Shown here piece after piece: positions 32,995-42,418 of a stretch of 64,000 nt of DNA (positions within the stretch are counted from its first letter, which is position 1; each line of letters begins with the position of its first letter). The position numbers and the translations under genes are program-made. This DNA comes from Hyphomicrobiales bacterium (GTDB taxonomy: Bacteria > Pseudomonadota > Alphaproteobacteria > Rhizobiales > Aestuariivirgaceae), in the NCBI GenBank assembly GCA_025359045.1, contig JANYHN010000029.1, positions 1-64,000 on the forward strand. The letters are read 5' to 3'. The notes beneath the pieces were generated by a model. It was not told the DNA's origin. It searched no databases and saw only the letters and a list, made by a program, of their open reading frames with translations.

Positions 32995-35080
32995 TGGCTG
33001 CATCGCGCTCAAACAGATAGAGCAAATTACGAAGCGCTTCGCCGCGCGGCGTTTCCAGTTTCGGGTCTTTGTTTAAAATCAATTGCGCATCATCGCGCGC
33101 TGCCACCAATAATTCTCCGTGTACGGATAAATCCGCCATGCGAAACTCGGCAAGGCCCGATTGTTGCGTGCCCAGCATTTCACCAGCGCCACGCAATTTC
33201 AAATCCTCCTCAGCAATTCTGAAACCATCCTCAGTCTCGCGCATAATCTTCAGCCGCGCCTTTGCCGTTTGGCTAAGCGGGTCTTGATAGAGTAGGAGAC
33301 AGGTTGATTTAGCGCTGCCACGCCCCACCCGCCCGCGCAGCTGGTGGAGTTGGGCTAACCCAAAGCGTTCAGCATTTTCAATAATCATGATTGAAGCCTC
33401 AGGCACATCAACGCCCACTTCAATAACAGTGGTTGAAACCAAAATCGAAAGTACACCCGTTTTGAAGCGCATCATCACTTCATCTTTTTCCGCGCCCTTC
33501 ATACGACCATGGATCAAGCCAACTTGATTTGGAAATTCTTCGGCCAACGCTTCAAAGCGTTTCTCAGCCGCAGCCGAATCCACGAATTCACTTTCCTCAA
33601 CCAGAGGGCAGACCCAATAGGCGCGCGCACCCGTGGCTAGGCTGCGCTGCAGACCGCTGATTACTTCATCATAACGGGCAGTAGACAATACCCGCGTATC
33701 AATCGGCAATCTTCCCGCTGGCTTTTCAGTGATTTTTGAAACATCCATATCTCCGTAAGCTGTTAAGGCCAATGTGCGTGGAATAGGCGTTGCCGTCATC
33801 ACCAGCAGGTCTGTTTTGCCTTCAGATTTGCCCTGAAGTGCTAAACGCTGATGCACACCAAAACGGTGTTGCTCGTCCACTACCGCCAAACCCAAATCAT
33901 GAAATTCTACACCATCTTGAAACAGTGCATGAGTTCCAATCAAAATATCAATCTCGCCACAGACGAGACCCGCCAAAGTTTCCTCGCGCAGCTTGCCCTT
34001 TTCACGGCCGGTCAAGATCGCCAATTTAATTCCGGTGCCATCAATTAGTTTCGTTAGACCCACAAAATGCTGCCGCGCCAGAATTTCAGTTGGCACCATG
34101 AGTGCGCCTTGGGTTCCGCTTTCCACCGCCGCTGCCAAGGCCAAAAGCGCCACCACAGTTTTACCAGCCCCCACGTCGCCCTGAAGCAAGCGGATCATTC
34201 GGTTTTCGCTGGCCATATCTGCCAGAATCTGCGCAGTGGCGGATTGTTGAGCGTTTGTAAGGCTATAAGGCAGGTTGCTCACAATCAGCTTCCGCAAATC
34301 ACCAGAACCATCCAGTTTTCTGCCTGACGCGCGTTTCATTTGCGCGCGCACCAAAGTCAGCGCCAATTGATTGGCGAGCAACTCGTCATAAGCCAATCGC
34401 GAACGGTTTGCGCCGTCAGGTGCCAGCACCGTCAAATCTTCTGGTGTGTGCATATTGCGAAGCGCCGTTCCAAAATTCGTCCAAGCCTGCTTTTGCAACC
34501 AAGCAACATCTTGCCATTCTGTTAGCGGTGGCAATTTTTCTAATGCCGTTTTTGCCGCCTTCCCCAAAAGTTTGGATGATAACCCAGCCGTCAAAGGATA
34601 GATCGGCTCCAACATCGGCATCTTGGCCAACTCATCAGCATTCAGCACATAATCAGGGTGGCTCATTTGTGCATCAGCGCCAAACCAGCTGATCTCGCCC
34701 GAGATGAAACGCTTTTCACCAACAGGGAATTGCCGCTTTAACTGATCAATATAGGTGGAGAAAAATGATAGCGTCATAATCCCCGTATCGTCATATGCTT
34801 CGATTTTATAGGGAAGCCTTGTTCCGCGTGGTGGCGGCTTGTGTTTACCAATGGTCACTTCCAACGTCACAATGCCTTGCATCGGTAACTGCGAAATCGT
34901 ACAGCGATAACGCCTGTCCACCAGCGTATGTGGTAAATGAAACAACACATCAACCAGCCGCGCATGTCCATCTTCGCCACCACTGCGAAGCAGCTTGGCC
35001 AGAAGTTTTGCCATTTTATCGCCAATGCCTTTGATCGCAGTTACATCAGCAAATAGGGGGGTGAGGATAGTTGGTCGCAT
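32972..35080 (-). CDS. recG: ATP-dependent DNA helicase RecG
   Basis: From the ATG at 35080 the protein has 702 residues and begins RPTILTPLFADVTAIKGIGDK; 15 upstream in-frame residues are dropped. It has the N-terminal wedge/OB domain (about 60-200), helicase motif I GDVGAGKTVVALLAL, the DEQH box VVDEQHRFGVHQR, motif III TATPIPRTLAL and motif VI QLRGRVGRG, and ends in the TRG-type region. RecG remodels stalled forks and D-loops. It is divergent from sdhE across 64 bases. Confidence 0.95.
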   Translation of the reverse strand: MRPTILTPLFADVTAIKGIGDKMAKLLAKLLRSGGEDGHARLVDVLFHLPHTLVDRRYRCTISQLPMQGIVTLEVTIGKHKPPPRGTRLPYKIEAYDDTGIMTLSFFSTYIDQLKRQFPVGEKRFISGEISWFGADAQMSHPDYVLNADELAKMPMLEPIYPLTAGLSSKLLGKAAKTALEKLPPLTEWQDVAWLQKQAWTNFGTALRNMHTPEDLTVLAPDGANRSRLAYDELLANQLALTLVRAQMKRASGRKLDGSGDLRKLIVSNLPYSLTNAQQSATAQILADMASENRMIRLLQGDVGAGKTVVALLALAAAVESGTQGALMVPTEILARQHFVGLTKLIDGTGIKLAILTGREKGKLREETLAGLVCGEIDILIGTHALFQDGVEFHDLGLAVVDEQHRFGVHQRLALQGKSEGKTDLLVMTATPIPRTLALTAYGDMDVSKITEKPAGRLPIDTRVLSTARYDEVISGLQRSLATGARAYWVCPLVEESEFVDSAAAEKRFEALAEEFPNQVGLIHGRMKGAEKDEVMMRFKTGVLSILVSTTVIEVGVDVPEASIMIIENAERFGLAQLHQLRGRVGRGSAKSTCLLLYQDPLSQTAKARLKIMRETEDGFRIAEEDLKLRGAGEMLGTQQSGLAEFRMADLSVHGELLVAARDDAQLILNKDPKLETPRGEALRNLLYLFERDAAIKLLSSG

Positions 35081-35144
35081 ATGAGCTAGTTTTGCAGCGA
35101 TAGGGTTGCGGTGCAAGCCCATCAAAGGTTATGACGCGGGCCTT

Positions 35145-35420
35145 ATGAACGATCTTTCACAACAAACTGACATCACCCGTAAGCGCTTGCTATGGCGGGC
35201 CATGCACCGTGGCATCAAAGAGATGGATATTATCGTCGGCGGTTTTGCCCATGCGCGGCTTTCGTCCATGAGCATTGGGGAATTAGCATTGTTTGAAGCG
35301 TTACTCGAGATTCCCGATCAGGAACTTTTGAGCTGGACGACAGGCCAAGAAACCGTTCCCGAAAAATGGAACACAGCACTATTGCACGAGATGATAAGTT
35401 TCAGGCCCCACCTCACATGA
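35145..35420 (+). CDS. sdhE: FAD assembly factor SdhE (SDHAF2 family)
   Basis: From the ATG at 35145 the protein has 91 residues. The family core RKRLLWRAMHRGIKEMDIIVGGFA (here about residues 10-33) contains the RGXXE motif as RGIKEMD; the rest is the helical bundle with FEALLEIPDQELLSW. SdhE helps attach FAD covalently to succinate dehydrogenase SdhA. Its stop overlaps the mfd start (ATGA), which couples translation. The recG/sdhE-mfd arrangement is conserved in Hyphomicrobiales. Confidence 0.92.
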   Translation: MNDLSQQTDITRKRLLWRAMHRGIKEMDIIVGGFAHARLSSMSIGELALFEALLEIPDQELLSWTTGQETVPEKWNTALLHEMISFRPHLT

Positions 35421-38400
35421 CAACTCCCATCGACACAACAGTCCAACGCCTCGCTAAGCCTGGTCACTTTCAACTTGGTGCGTTGCCCGAAGGCTATGAC
35501 GCCCAAGTGCTGCCCAAGCTTGCGGTCGGTGCAGGCAATCGCGGTCTCGTGCATGTTTGCCGAGATGATCAGCATTTGTCTGAGCTTGAAGAGCAACTAA
35601 AGTTTTTTGCTCCAGCAATGGAAATTAAGCGCTTTCCAGCGTGGGATTGCTTGCCCTATGACCGCGTGTCTCCGTCAGCTGATATTTTGGCGAAGCGACT
35701 TTCGGTTTTGGCCGAATTGATCAAACCTGCAACCAAACCGTATCTGCTGCTCACCACGATCAATGCCGTCCTCCAACGCGTCGTTCCAAAGAGCTTAATT
35801 CAAAGTGGAAGCTTCACGGCTGCTCCGGGACAGAGCATCAAAGACGACGTGCTTCAAACCTTTCTTGTAAATAATGGTTATTCGCGATGTGGCACCGTGG
35901 TTGATCGCGGCGATTTTGCGGTGCGTGGTGGATTGATTGATATATTTCCACCCGGTGCTGAACAACCCGTGCGGCTTGATTTTTTTGGCGACACGCTTGA
36001 AAGTATTCGTCAATTTGACGCCCAGACGCAGCGCTCAACGGCGCAACTTAAATCACTCACCCTTCATCCGGCCAATGAAGTTCTACTCAACAAATCTTCG
36101 ATCTCAACTTTCCGCACCGCCTATGCCGAAGCGCTCGGTGGCATTGATCTCAATGATCCGCTTTACGAGTCGGTCACCAACGCTCGCATTTACCAAGGCA
36201 TGGAACATTGGTTGCCCTTATTCCATAGCGAACTGGCGACGCTGTTTGATTATGTGCCGGAGGCAGTTTGGTCACTTTCTTATTCGACTGCGGAATCAAT
36301 GTCGGCACGCCATGATCAAGTTGAAGAGTTTTACGACGCGCGTCGCGAAGCACTGGGTAAGCAGAGTTTTGGTGCGGCACCCTATAAACCGTTAAAGCCC
36401 GAACGCCTTTACCTATCAAAAGCTGAATGGAACCTGCTTTGCGCCGATCGGACTATTCTGGAAATTTCACCCTTCGAAAATCCTTCGCGTGATGCTATTT
36501 CCTATTCAGGCAAACGAGGCCGCAACTTTGCCGCTGAACGGGCAGAAGCGGGGGGCAATGTTTATGATGCCGTTCGTCAGCACACTGAGCAATTGCGCAA
36601 AGCCAACAAGCGTACTCTGATCAGCTGTTGGAGCGACGGTTCAGCCGAGCGACTTTCTACCATTCTGCATGATCATGGTTTGGCACCTTTGGTGATTGCC
36701 AAGAATTGGGCCGAGGCTTCCAAACACGAAGTGGGTATTGTCTCCATCATCGTGCTGCCGTTGGAACAGGGTTTCGAAACGCCCGAACAAGCTGTTCTCT
36801 CCGAACAAGATATTCTAGGTGACCGCCTCGTGCGCCGTGCGCGCAAATCTAAAAAAGCGGCAGACTTTTTATCGGAGCTGTCTTCGCTTTCTCCGGGTGA
36901 TTTAATGGTTCACGTCGATCACGGGATCGGGCGATTTGAAGGCTTGCGCACCATTGAAGTGCAAGGTGCGCCACATGACTGTTTGCTTCTGATCTATGCC
37001 GAGAATTCGCGGTTGTTCTTACCTGTTGAAAATCTCGAGTTGCTTTCGCGTTACGGCACAGATGCACAAAATGTTCAGCTTGACCGATTAGGTGGCGGTG
37101 CATGGCAAGCCAAAAAGGCCAAGCTTAAACAACGAATTCGAGAAATTGCCGGTGACTTAATCAAGACGGCGGCTGCCCGTGAGTTGAAGCCTGGTGACGT
37201 TTTTAATGCGCCTGAAGGTGCGTTTGATGAATTCTGCGCGCGCTTTCCTTATGAGGAAACTGAGGATCAGCTTTCTGCCATTGAAGCTGTTTTGGAAGAT
37301 TTGCAAAAGGGCCGGCCGATGGACCGTCTGGTGTGCGGCGATGTAGGCTTTGGTAAAACTGAGGTTGCTATGCGCGCTGCTTACGTGGTCGCCTATGCGG
37401 GGAAGCAAGTGGCAATCGTCGTTCCCACCACATTGTTGGCACGTCAACATTACAAGAATTTTGTTGAACGCTTTAAAGGCCTGCCACTGCGTATCGCCCA
37501 AGCTTCTCGCCTCGTTGGTGCCAAGGAAATCAAACTCGTCAAAGCAGGCATAGAAGATGGCTCGGTTGATATCGTCATCGGAACTCATGCACTGTTGGCA
37601 GATAGTGTGAAGTTCCGCGATCTCGGTTTGATGATTGTTGATGAGGAACAACATTTTGGTGTTAAACATAAAGAACGTCTCAAACAAATGCGCACCAATG
37701 TGCATGTGTTGACGCTCACTGCAACGCCAATCCCACGCACGCTGCAATTGGCACTTTCTGGTGTGCGTGAAATGTCGCTCATCACCACCCCGCCGCTCGA
37801 TCGCCTCGCGGTGCGCACTTACATCTCGCCTTTTGATCCGGTCACGATCCGAGAGCATTTGCTGCGCGAACATTTCCGTGGGGGGCAGAGTTTTTATGTC
37901 GTGCCACGTATTACTGATCTGGATGAAATTGCCGAATTCCTGCGAGAAGCCATTCCGGAAATTAAATTCCGCACGGCCCATGGCCGCATGTCGCCGACTG
38001 AGCTTGAAGACATCATGACCGGGTTTTATGACCGCAAGTTTGATGTTTTGCTGTCGACCACCATTGTTGAATCGGGGCTCGATATTTCAACTGCCAACAC
38101 CATGATCATTCACCGCGCCGATATGTTTGGCCTTGCCCAGCTTTATCAATTGCGCGGGCGCGTTGGTCGATCAAAGCAGCGCGCCTATGCCTTGCTTACC
38201 ACTCAACCAAGCAAGAAAATGACGCCTGACGCCGAGCGGCGTTTGAAAGTTCTTCAGTCACTTGATTCATTGGGGGCTGGTTTTAATCTTGCGAGTCATG
38301 ATCTGGACATTCGCGGCTCTGGAAATTTGCTGGGTGAAGAACAACACGGCAATATTCGTGAAGTTGGTTTTGAACTTTATCAATCGATGCTGGAAGATGC

Positions 38401-38896
38401 AGTGGCCTCGATGCGTTCGGGCGGCGAAGACTTGGTCGATGATGGCGCATGGTCACCCTCGATCAATATTGGCACTTCAGTTTTGATTCCTGAATCTTAT
38501 GTGACTGATCTGCAAGCCCGCCTTGGCCTCTATCGCCGCTTGTCTGATGTTCAAGAGCAAACCGATCTCGATGGATTTGCTGCTGAGCTTCATGATCGCT
38601 TCGGGCGCAAGCCCGAGGAAGTTGATCATTTGCTTGATATCGTGTCGATCAAGCTGCTGTGCCGCAAAGCTAATGTGGCCAAAGTGGATGCTGGGCCAAA
38701 GGGCGTGACGATTGAATTCCGCAATGGCATTTTTGAAAATCCGACAGCACTTGTGCAATGGATCGCGGGGCAGGGAACCTTGGCGAAGTTGCGGCCGGAT
38801 ATGAAACTGGTGTTAACAAGAGATTGGCCACAGGCAGCACAGCGTTTGAAGGGCACGCGATTGTTGATGCAAAATTTAGTGAAGCTGGCCTCTTAG
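35417..38896 (+). CDS. mfd: Transcription-repair coupling factor Mfd
   Basis: From the ATG at 35417 the protein has 1159 residues. In order: the UvrB-like N-terminal part (YDRVSPSADILAKRLSVL), the CarD-like RNA-polymerase interaction domain (LSPGDLMVHVDHGIGRFEGL, about residue 500), helicase motif I GDVGFGKTEVAMRAAY, DEEQ box VDEEQHFGVKHKE, TATPIPRTLQLAL, QLRGRVGRSKQRAYA, and the C-terminal TRCF domain. Mfd removes stalled RNA polymerase at lesions and recruits UvrA, whose gene is also in this window. It overlaps the minus-strand gene after it by 21 bases. Confidence 0.96.
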   Translation: MTTPIDTTVQRLAKPGHFQLGALPEGYDAQVLPKLAVGAGNRGLVHVCRDDQHLSELEEQLKFFAPAMEIKRFPAWDCLPYDRVSPSADILAKRLSVLAELIKPATKPYLLLTTINAVLQRVVPKSLIQSGSFTAAPGQSIKDDVLQTFLVNNGYSRCGTVVDRGDFAVRGGLIDIFPPGAEQPVRLDFFGDTLESIRQFDAQTQRSTAQLKSLTLHPANEVLLNKSSISTFRTAYAEALGGIDLNDPLYESVTNARIYQGMEHWLPLFHSELATLFDYVPEAVWSLSYSTAESMSARHDQVEEFYDARREALGKQSFGAAPYKPLKPERLYLSKAEWNLLCADRTILEISPFENPSRDAISYSGKRGRNFAAERAEAGGNVYDAVRQHTEQLRKANKRTLISCWSDGSAERLSTILHDHGLAPLVIAKNWAEASKHEVGIVSIIVLPLEQGFETPEQAVLSEQDILGDRLVRRARKSKKAADFLSELSSLSPGDLMVHVDHGIGRFEGLRTIEVQGAPHDCLLLIYAENSRLFLPVENLELLSRYGTDAQNVQLDRLGGGAWQAKKAKLKQRIREIAGDLIKTAAARELKPGDVFNAPEGAFDEFCARFPYEETEDQLSAIEAVLEDLQKGRPMDRLVCGDVGFGKTEVAMRAAYVVAYAGKQVAIVVPTTLLARQHYKNFVERFKGLPLRIAQASRLVGAKEIKLVKAGIEDGSVDIVIGTHALLADSVKFRDLGLMIVDEEQHFGVKHKERLKQMRTNVHVLTLTATPIPRTLQLALSGVREMSLITTPPLDRLAVRTYISPFDPVTIREHLLREHFRGGQSFYVVPRITDLDEIAEFLREAIPEIKFRTAHGRMSPTELEDIMTGFYDRKFDVLLSTTIVESGLDISTANTMIIHRADMFGLAQLYQLRGRVGRSKQRAYALLTTQPSKKMTPDAERRLKVLQSLDSLGAGFNLASHDLDIRGSGNLLGEEQHGNIREVGFELYQSMLEDAVASMRSGGEDLVDDGAWSPSINIGTSVLIPESYVTDLQARLGLYRRLSDVQEQTDLDGFAAELHDRFGRKPEEVDHLLDIVSIKLLCRKANVAKVDAGPKGVTIEFRNGIFENPTALVQWIAGQGTLAKLRPDMKLVLTRDWPQAAQRLKGTRLLMQNLVKLAS

Positions 38897-39541
38897 TCCT
38901 CTTCCGCTGAAGCGGTGGAAGATGAGAACTGCAAACAATGGCAGACTCCATGCGACCCACGCATTGAGTGCATAAAAATCATTGAAATAGTGATGATCGC
39001 CAAAGCGAGACCAGAGGCCTAAAAATATTCGAAAAAACAACGCCCCCGAGGTTACCGCTGCCATCAGTAACATGCAGGTTTGATGTGCTCTTAAACGGCC
39101 ATTGCGAATGTTCCAGATTCCGGCGGCCAATAGGCCTGTCCACACCAAAGCTTGCGCGGTAAAACCGGCTGCAGAAATAATAGTCACTGGAACTGCCCAA
39201 GCCACAAAAGGTGCCGTTATACCCGCTAGTAGAATATCTGCGGCAGTTATTCGCCCAATGATTTTATGGAAACGCGTTTTGCGCAGAAGTATAGTTCCGG
39301 GAACCAATATCAATGAAAGCCCACCTGTAACCATGTGGACAGGGAAGATGATGGGAAGCAATTCAAGCTTCACGGCCAGCGCTTCGGGAAAGCCATCACT
39401 GTCCCAGGCTTCCAAAACGGCGCGAAGTCCGGCGTAGGTGACAAACAGCAATATCGCAATTATAGTCAGCGTTAGGGGTAACCGCCTTGTTGCAGAATTG
39501 GCAGGCGAATTTTGTTTTTGGAGATCAACATGAAAACTCAT
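38876..39541 (-). CDS. DUF2306 family membrane protein
   Basis: The 221-residue protein has about seven membrane segments. The DUF2306 marks are FPVHMVTGGLSLILVPGTILLRKTRFHKIIGRI, with a histidine in each helix region, and RLRAHQTCMLLMAAV. Such proteins resemble cytochrome-type four-helix membrane proteins but no function is known. The start ATG at 39541 lies inside the first codons of the divergent gene at 39530, so the two coding regions overlap at their 5' ends by 12 bases. The 3' end overlaps mfd by 21 bases. Confidence 0.78.
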   Translation of the reverse strand: MSFHVDLQKQNSPANSATRRLPLTLTIIAILLFVTYAGLRAVLEAWDSDGFPEALAVKLELLPIIFPVHMVTGGLSLILVPGTILLRKTRFHKIIGRITAADILLAGITAPFVAWAVPVTIISAAGFTAQALVWTGLLAAGIWNIRNGRLRAHQTCMLLMAAVTSGALFFRIFLGLWSRFGDHHYFNDFYALNAWVAWSLPLFAVLIFHRFSGRGLRGQLH

Positions 39542-39985
39542 CGCTTATATCTTAGCTTATTTACCGTGCTTGTTCTAGCAAGCCCTGCGGCGCGTGCCGA
39601 AGACTCCCACTATTTTGGCCGATGGACGGTATCGGACGATAAGCCTGCATATTCTGCGAAAGGCAAACTCTACAAGACTTTTGATGTTGCCCCGTGCGGC
39701 AAAGACTTCTGCGGCATAAGTGTAAGTGACAAAGGCGATTGTGGCGAAACATTGTTTCGATTTCTGACCATTCACGAAAACAATGATGAGTTAACGGGTC
39801 ATGGTCGTTGGGGTGCTATGAAGAAGAAGCTGACGGTTGGCATGGCCAAGCCAGATGGCGCACCGAGCTATATGTTTTTGGGCTTAGGCGATGACAATAT
39901 GGATATCACAGGCCGTGAAGGCAGCATTCCAACTTTCGAGGCAAATTACAAACGTGTGAGCGATGCCGTCTGTAAAACGAGCTAA
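39530..39985 (+). CDS. Exported DUF2147-like protein
   Basis: From the ATG at 39530 (GGAG upstream) the product has 151 residues. It has a signal peptide (RLYLSLFTVLVLASPAARA) and a lipocalin-size beta-rich mature part with FGRWTVSDDK, CGKDFCGISVS and FRFLTIHENNDELTGHGRW, including a paired cysteine motif. This resembles the DUF2147 pattern of small exported proteins with unknown role, though not closely. Its 3' end overlaps the DsbA-type gene by 4 bases in convergent orientation. Confidence 0.6.
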   Translation: MKTHRLYLSLFTVLVLASPAARAEDSHYFGRWTVSDDKPAYSAKGKLYKTFDVAPCGKDFCGISVSDKGDCGETLFRFLTIHENNDELTGHGRWGAMKKKLTVGMAKPDGAPSYMFLGLGDDNMDITGREGSIPTFEANYKRVSDAVCKTS

Positions 39986-40611
39986 ACTTCGCTCGCGGCT
40001 TTCCTAATTTGCTCTGCTAATAATTCTGCACTTTGCGCACCGACCACGCCATATTTTCTGTTGATGATATAGGTGGGGACGCCAGTTACGCCCATTTGTT
40101 GCGCTTGTGTGGTTTCCGCTAAAACTTCCGTTTTGTCTTGATCTGTGCCAAGGGCATTTAAAACTTTCTCGCGGTTCATCCCATGAGCAGTGGCAATATC
40201 GGCCAATACATCATGGTCGCCCACGTCGCGGCCTTCGTTCCAATAGGCCATGAAAAGCGCTTCGGCGATTTCGGTTTGTTTGCCGTCAAGTTTTGCCCAG
40301 CGGAGCAATCTGTGGGCGTCCATGGTGTTTGGTGTTCTTGTGATCTTCTCGAATTGATACGGAACACCGTCTTCCCTACCTGCTTTGATCAAAGGGTCAT
40401 GGATCGTCTTCAAACGTTCCTCACCAAATTTTGCTGCCATGTATTCGTGCCGGCCTAAACCATCAGGTGGAATGGTGGGATCGAGGAAGAATGGGCGGAA
40501 GTTTAATTCAGCTTTGATTTCCGGGATCAACGCCAAGGCCTTATCCAAGCGCCGTTTACCAAGAAAACACCATGGACAAATTACGTCGGAAACGACATCA
40601 ATAGTGATCAT
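39982..40611 (-). CDS. DsbA-family oxidoreductase, FrnE-like
   Basis: From the ATG at 40611 the product has 209 residues. The thioredoxin-fold active site is VICPWCFLGKRRLDKAL near residues 12-28, with the CPWC pair, and VTGVPTYIINRKYGVVGAQS carries the cis-proline loop (GVP). This is the FrnE/2-hydroxychromene-isomerase-like branch of DsbA, usually cytosolic; no signal peptide is seen. Its start overlaps the stop of the solute-binding protein gene by 4 bases (ATGA), so the two are translationally coupled. Confidence 0.9.
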   Translation of the reverse strand: MITIDVVSDVICPWCFLGKRRLDKALALIPEIKAELNFRPFFLDPTIPPDGLGRHEYMAAKFGEERLKTIHDPLIKAGREDGVPYQFEKITRTPNTMDAHRLLRWAKLDGKQTEIAEALFMAYWNEGRDVGDHDVLADIATAHGMNREKVLNALGTDQDKTEVLAETTQAQQMGVTGVPTYIINRKYGVVGAQSAELLAEQIRKAASEV

Positions 40612-42386
40612 GGATTGTGCCACAGCGTTACCGATTCAAAACCTGTAACAGGTTGTTTGTCAGGCGGATTGCTGCCGATATATGACCACCGCGCGACCCA
40701 TTGTGGAGCCACATAAAATGGCACCATATAGAATCCGGAAACCAACAGTCGGTCTTCGGCATGAATGGCAGATACAAACTCTTCGCGGTTTTTTGATTTT
40801 AGCATTGCTTGAATGGCCGCATCAACTTTTGGGTCAGCGATGCCAGCGTAATTGCGCGTGCTGTCGGTGGTTTTGCCCGTAGAGCCAAAATATAGGTCTT
40901 GCTCGTTTCCAGGCGACAATGAATTGTAGTAGGTCCAAGGGATCATGTCGTAATCGTAGTTCTTCTTGATAGCGGTGAATTGCGCATCGTCAATGGTGCG
41001 CAAATCTACTTTGATGCCGATCTGCTGAAGCGTGCGCTGATAATGCAATGCAATTTTTTCTTGATCCGGATTTTGGATCGTGATCGTGAATGCAAATTGC
41101 TCGCCAGCTGCGTTAACGAGGCCGTTATCACTGACTTTCCAGCCAGCTTCACCCAAAAGATCCACGACTTTTTTTAACAATTTCCGATCTCGCCCTGAAC
41201 CGTCAGAAACCGGAAGCTTGTAACTCCCATCCATTATATCGGCGCGCAGTCCGCCACCGATGATAGTTTGCTCAACAGCGTCGGCGGGCTTTCCCATCGA
41301 CGAGAGTTCTGAGCCTGAAAAATAACCGTAGATGCGCTTATATGATCCGCTGAATAAATTAGCATTCGCCCATTCAAAATCAAACGCCATGGTCAAGGCT
41401 TCGCGTACTTTTACGTCCTCAAATATTTTACGACGCGTGTTGAATATAAAGCCGGATGCTGGCGCAGGGGTTTTTGCTTCATAGGTTTCAAGTAGCACCT
41501 TGCCTTCGCCAACGGCTGGAAATTTATAGCCCGTGGTCCAGCGGGTCGGATCAGATTCGCCGCGTATATCTGCGTCACCTTTTTTGAAGGCTTCAAATGC
41601 TGCGTTGGCATCACGGTAATAATCGAAGCGGAATTGGTCGAAATTCCAAAGGCCCTTATTGAAGGCTAAGTTTTTGCCCCAATAATCCGGATTTTTTTTG
41701 TACGAGATCATTTCGCCCGGTTTGATTTCTCCAAATGTGTATGGCCCTGAACCGATGATGGGCAGAATGGTCGTGTCTTCAAAATTTTTGCCTGCCCATG
41801 ATTTTTTGGAAATGATAGGCATCAGCCCGATGATCATGGGCAGCTCTCGGTCGCCCTTGTCTTGATGGAAGGTGATGGTGCGGTCATCAACCAAATCCAT
41901 TTTAGAAATTTTTGAGAAGTTATTTTTAAAGCTGGGCTTGCCGTGATCGCGCAATGTTTCGAGCGAAAATTGCACGTCCGCCGTTGTGACTGGCGACCCA
42001 TCGGAAAATTTGGCTTCTGGACGAATTTTGAATGTGAAAGTCTGCCGGTCATCGCTCGCATCGATGCTTTCAGCCAATAAACCATATTCGGTAAATGCTT
42101 CGGCACCGTTGCGGCCCATGAGGCTTTCGAATACAAAAGTTCTTGGCCCTGTTACGGCATTGCTTTTTATGATGAAGGGGTTGATGCTGTCGAAGGTTCC
42201 CGTTACCGCTTGTTTCAGAATGCCGCCTTTTGGCGCATCTGGATTAGCATAGGGCAGGTTTTTGAAATCAGGCGGCAGGGCCGGTTCGCCCAACATGGCC
42301 ATGCCGTGCCGAGGTGCTGCGTGAGCAGAGATTGCGAGAAGGCCTGAAAAGGCCAGAGCGATGGGAAGCCTGCGAATCTTTTTCAT
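40608..42386 (-). CDS. ABC transporter substrate-binding protein, YejA-like (peptide family)
   Basis: From the ATG at 42386 the product has 592 residues with a signal peptide ending in SAHA-A. It belongs to SBP family 5: PYANPDAPKGGILKQAVTGTFDSINPF, then FKIRPEAKFSDGSPVTTADVQFSLE, and a C-terminal DRLLVSGFYMVPFYVAPQWVARW. The closest named type is YejA, which binds small peptides or microcin C-like compounds. No permease or ATPase genes are adjacent, so it may be an orphan or rely on distant partners. It lies 32 bases downstream of the homospermidine synthase gene on the same strand. Confidence 0.88.
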   Translation of the reverse strand: MKKIRRLPIALAFSGLLAISAHAAPRHGMAMLGEPALPPDFKNLPYANPDAPKGGILKQAVTGTFDSINPFIIKSNAVTGPRTFVFESLMGRNGAEAFTEYGLLAESIDASDDRQTFTFKIRPEAKFSDGSPVTTADVQFSLETLRDHGKPSFKNNFSKISKMDLVDDRTITFHQDKGDRELPMIIGLMPIISKKSWAGKNFEDTTILPIIGSGPYTFGEIKPGEMISYKKNPDYWGKNLAFNKGLWNFDQFRFDYYRDANAAFEAFKKGDADIRGESDPTRWTTGYKFPAVGEGKVLLETYEAKTPAPASGFIFNTRRKIFEDVKVREALTMAFDFEWANANLFSGSYKRIYGYFSGSELSSMGKPADAVEQTIIGGGLRADIMDGSYKLPVSDGSGRDRKLLKKVVDLLGEAGWKVSDNGLVNAAGEQFAFTITIQNPDQEKIALHYQRTLQQIGIKVDLRTIDDAQFTAIKKNYDYDMIPWTYYNSLSPGNEQDLYFGSTGKTTDSTRNYAGIADPKVDAAIQAMLKSKNREEFVSAIHAEDRLLVSGFYMVPFYVAPQWVARWSYIGSNPPDKQPVTGFESVTLWHNP

Positions 42387-42418
42387 AACGCGCAACCTAG
42401 CGCAGAAATATGTCTCTG

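Noticed and set aside
37157-37981. Minus-strand open frame of 274 codons
   Set aside because: It is the shadow of the mfd helicase domain; composition is Phe/Ile/His-rich and unlike a real protein.
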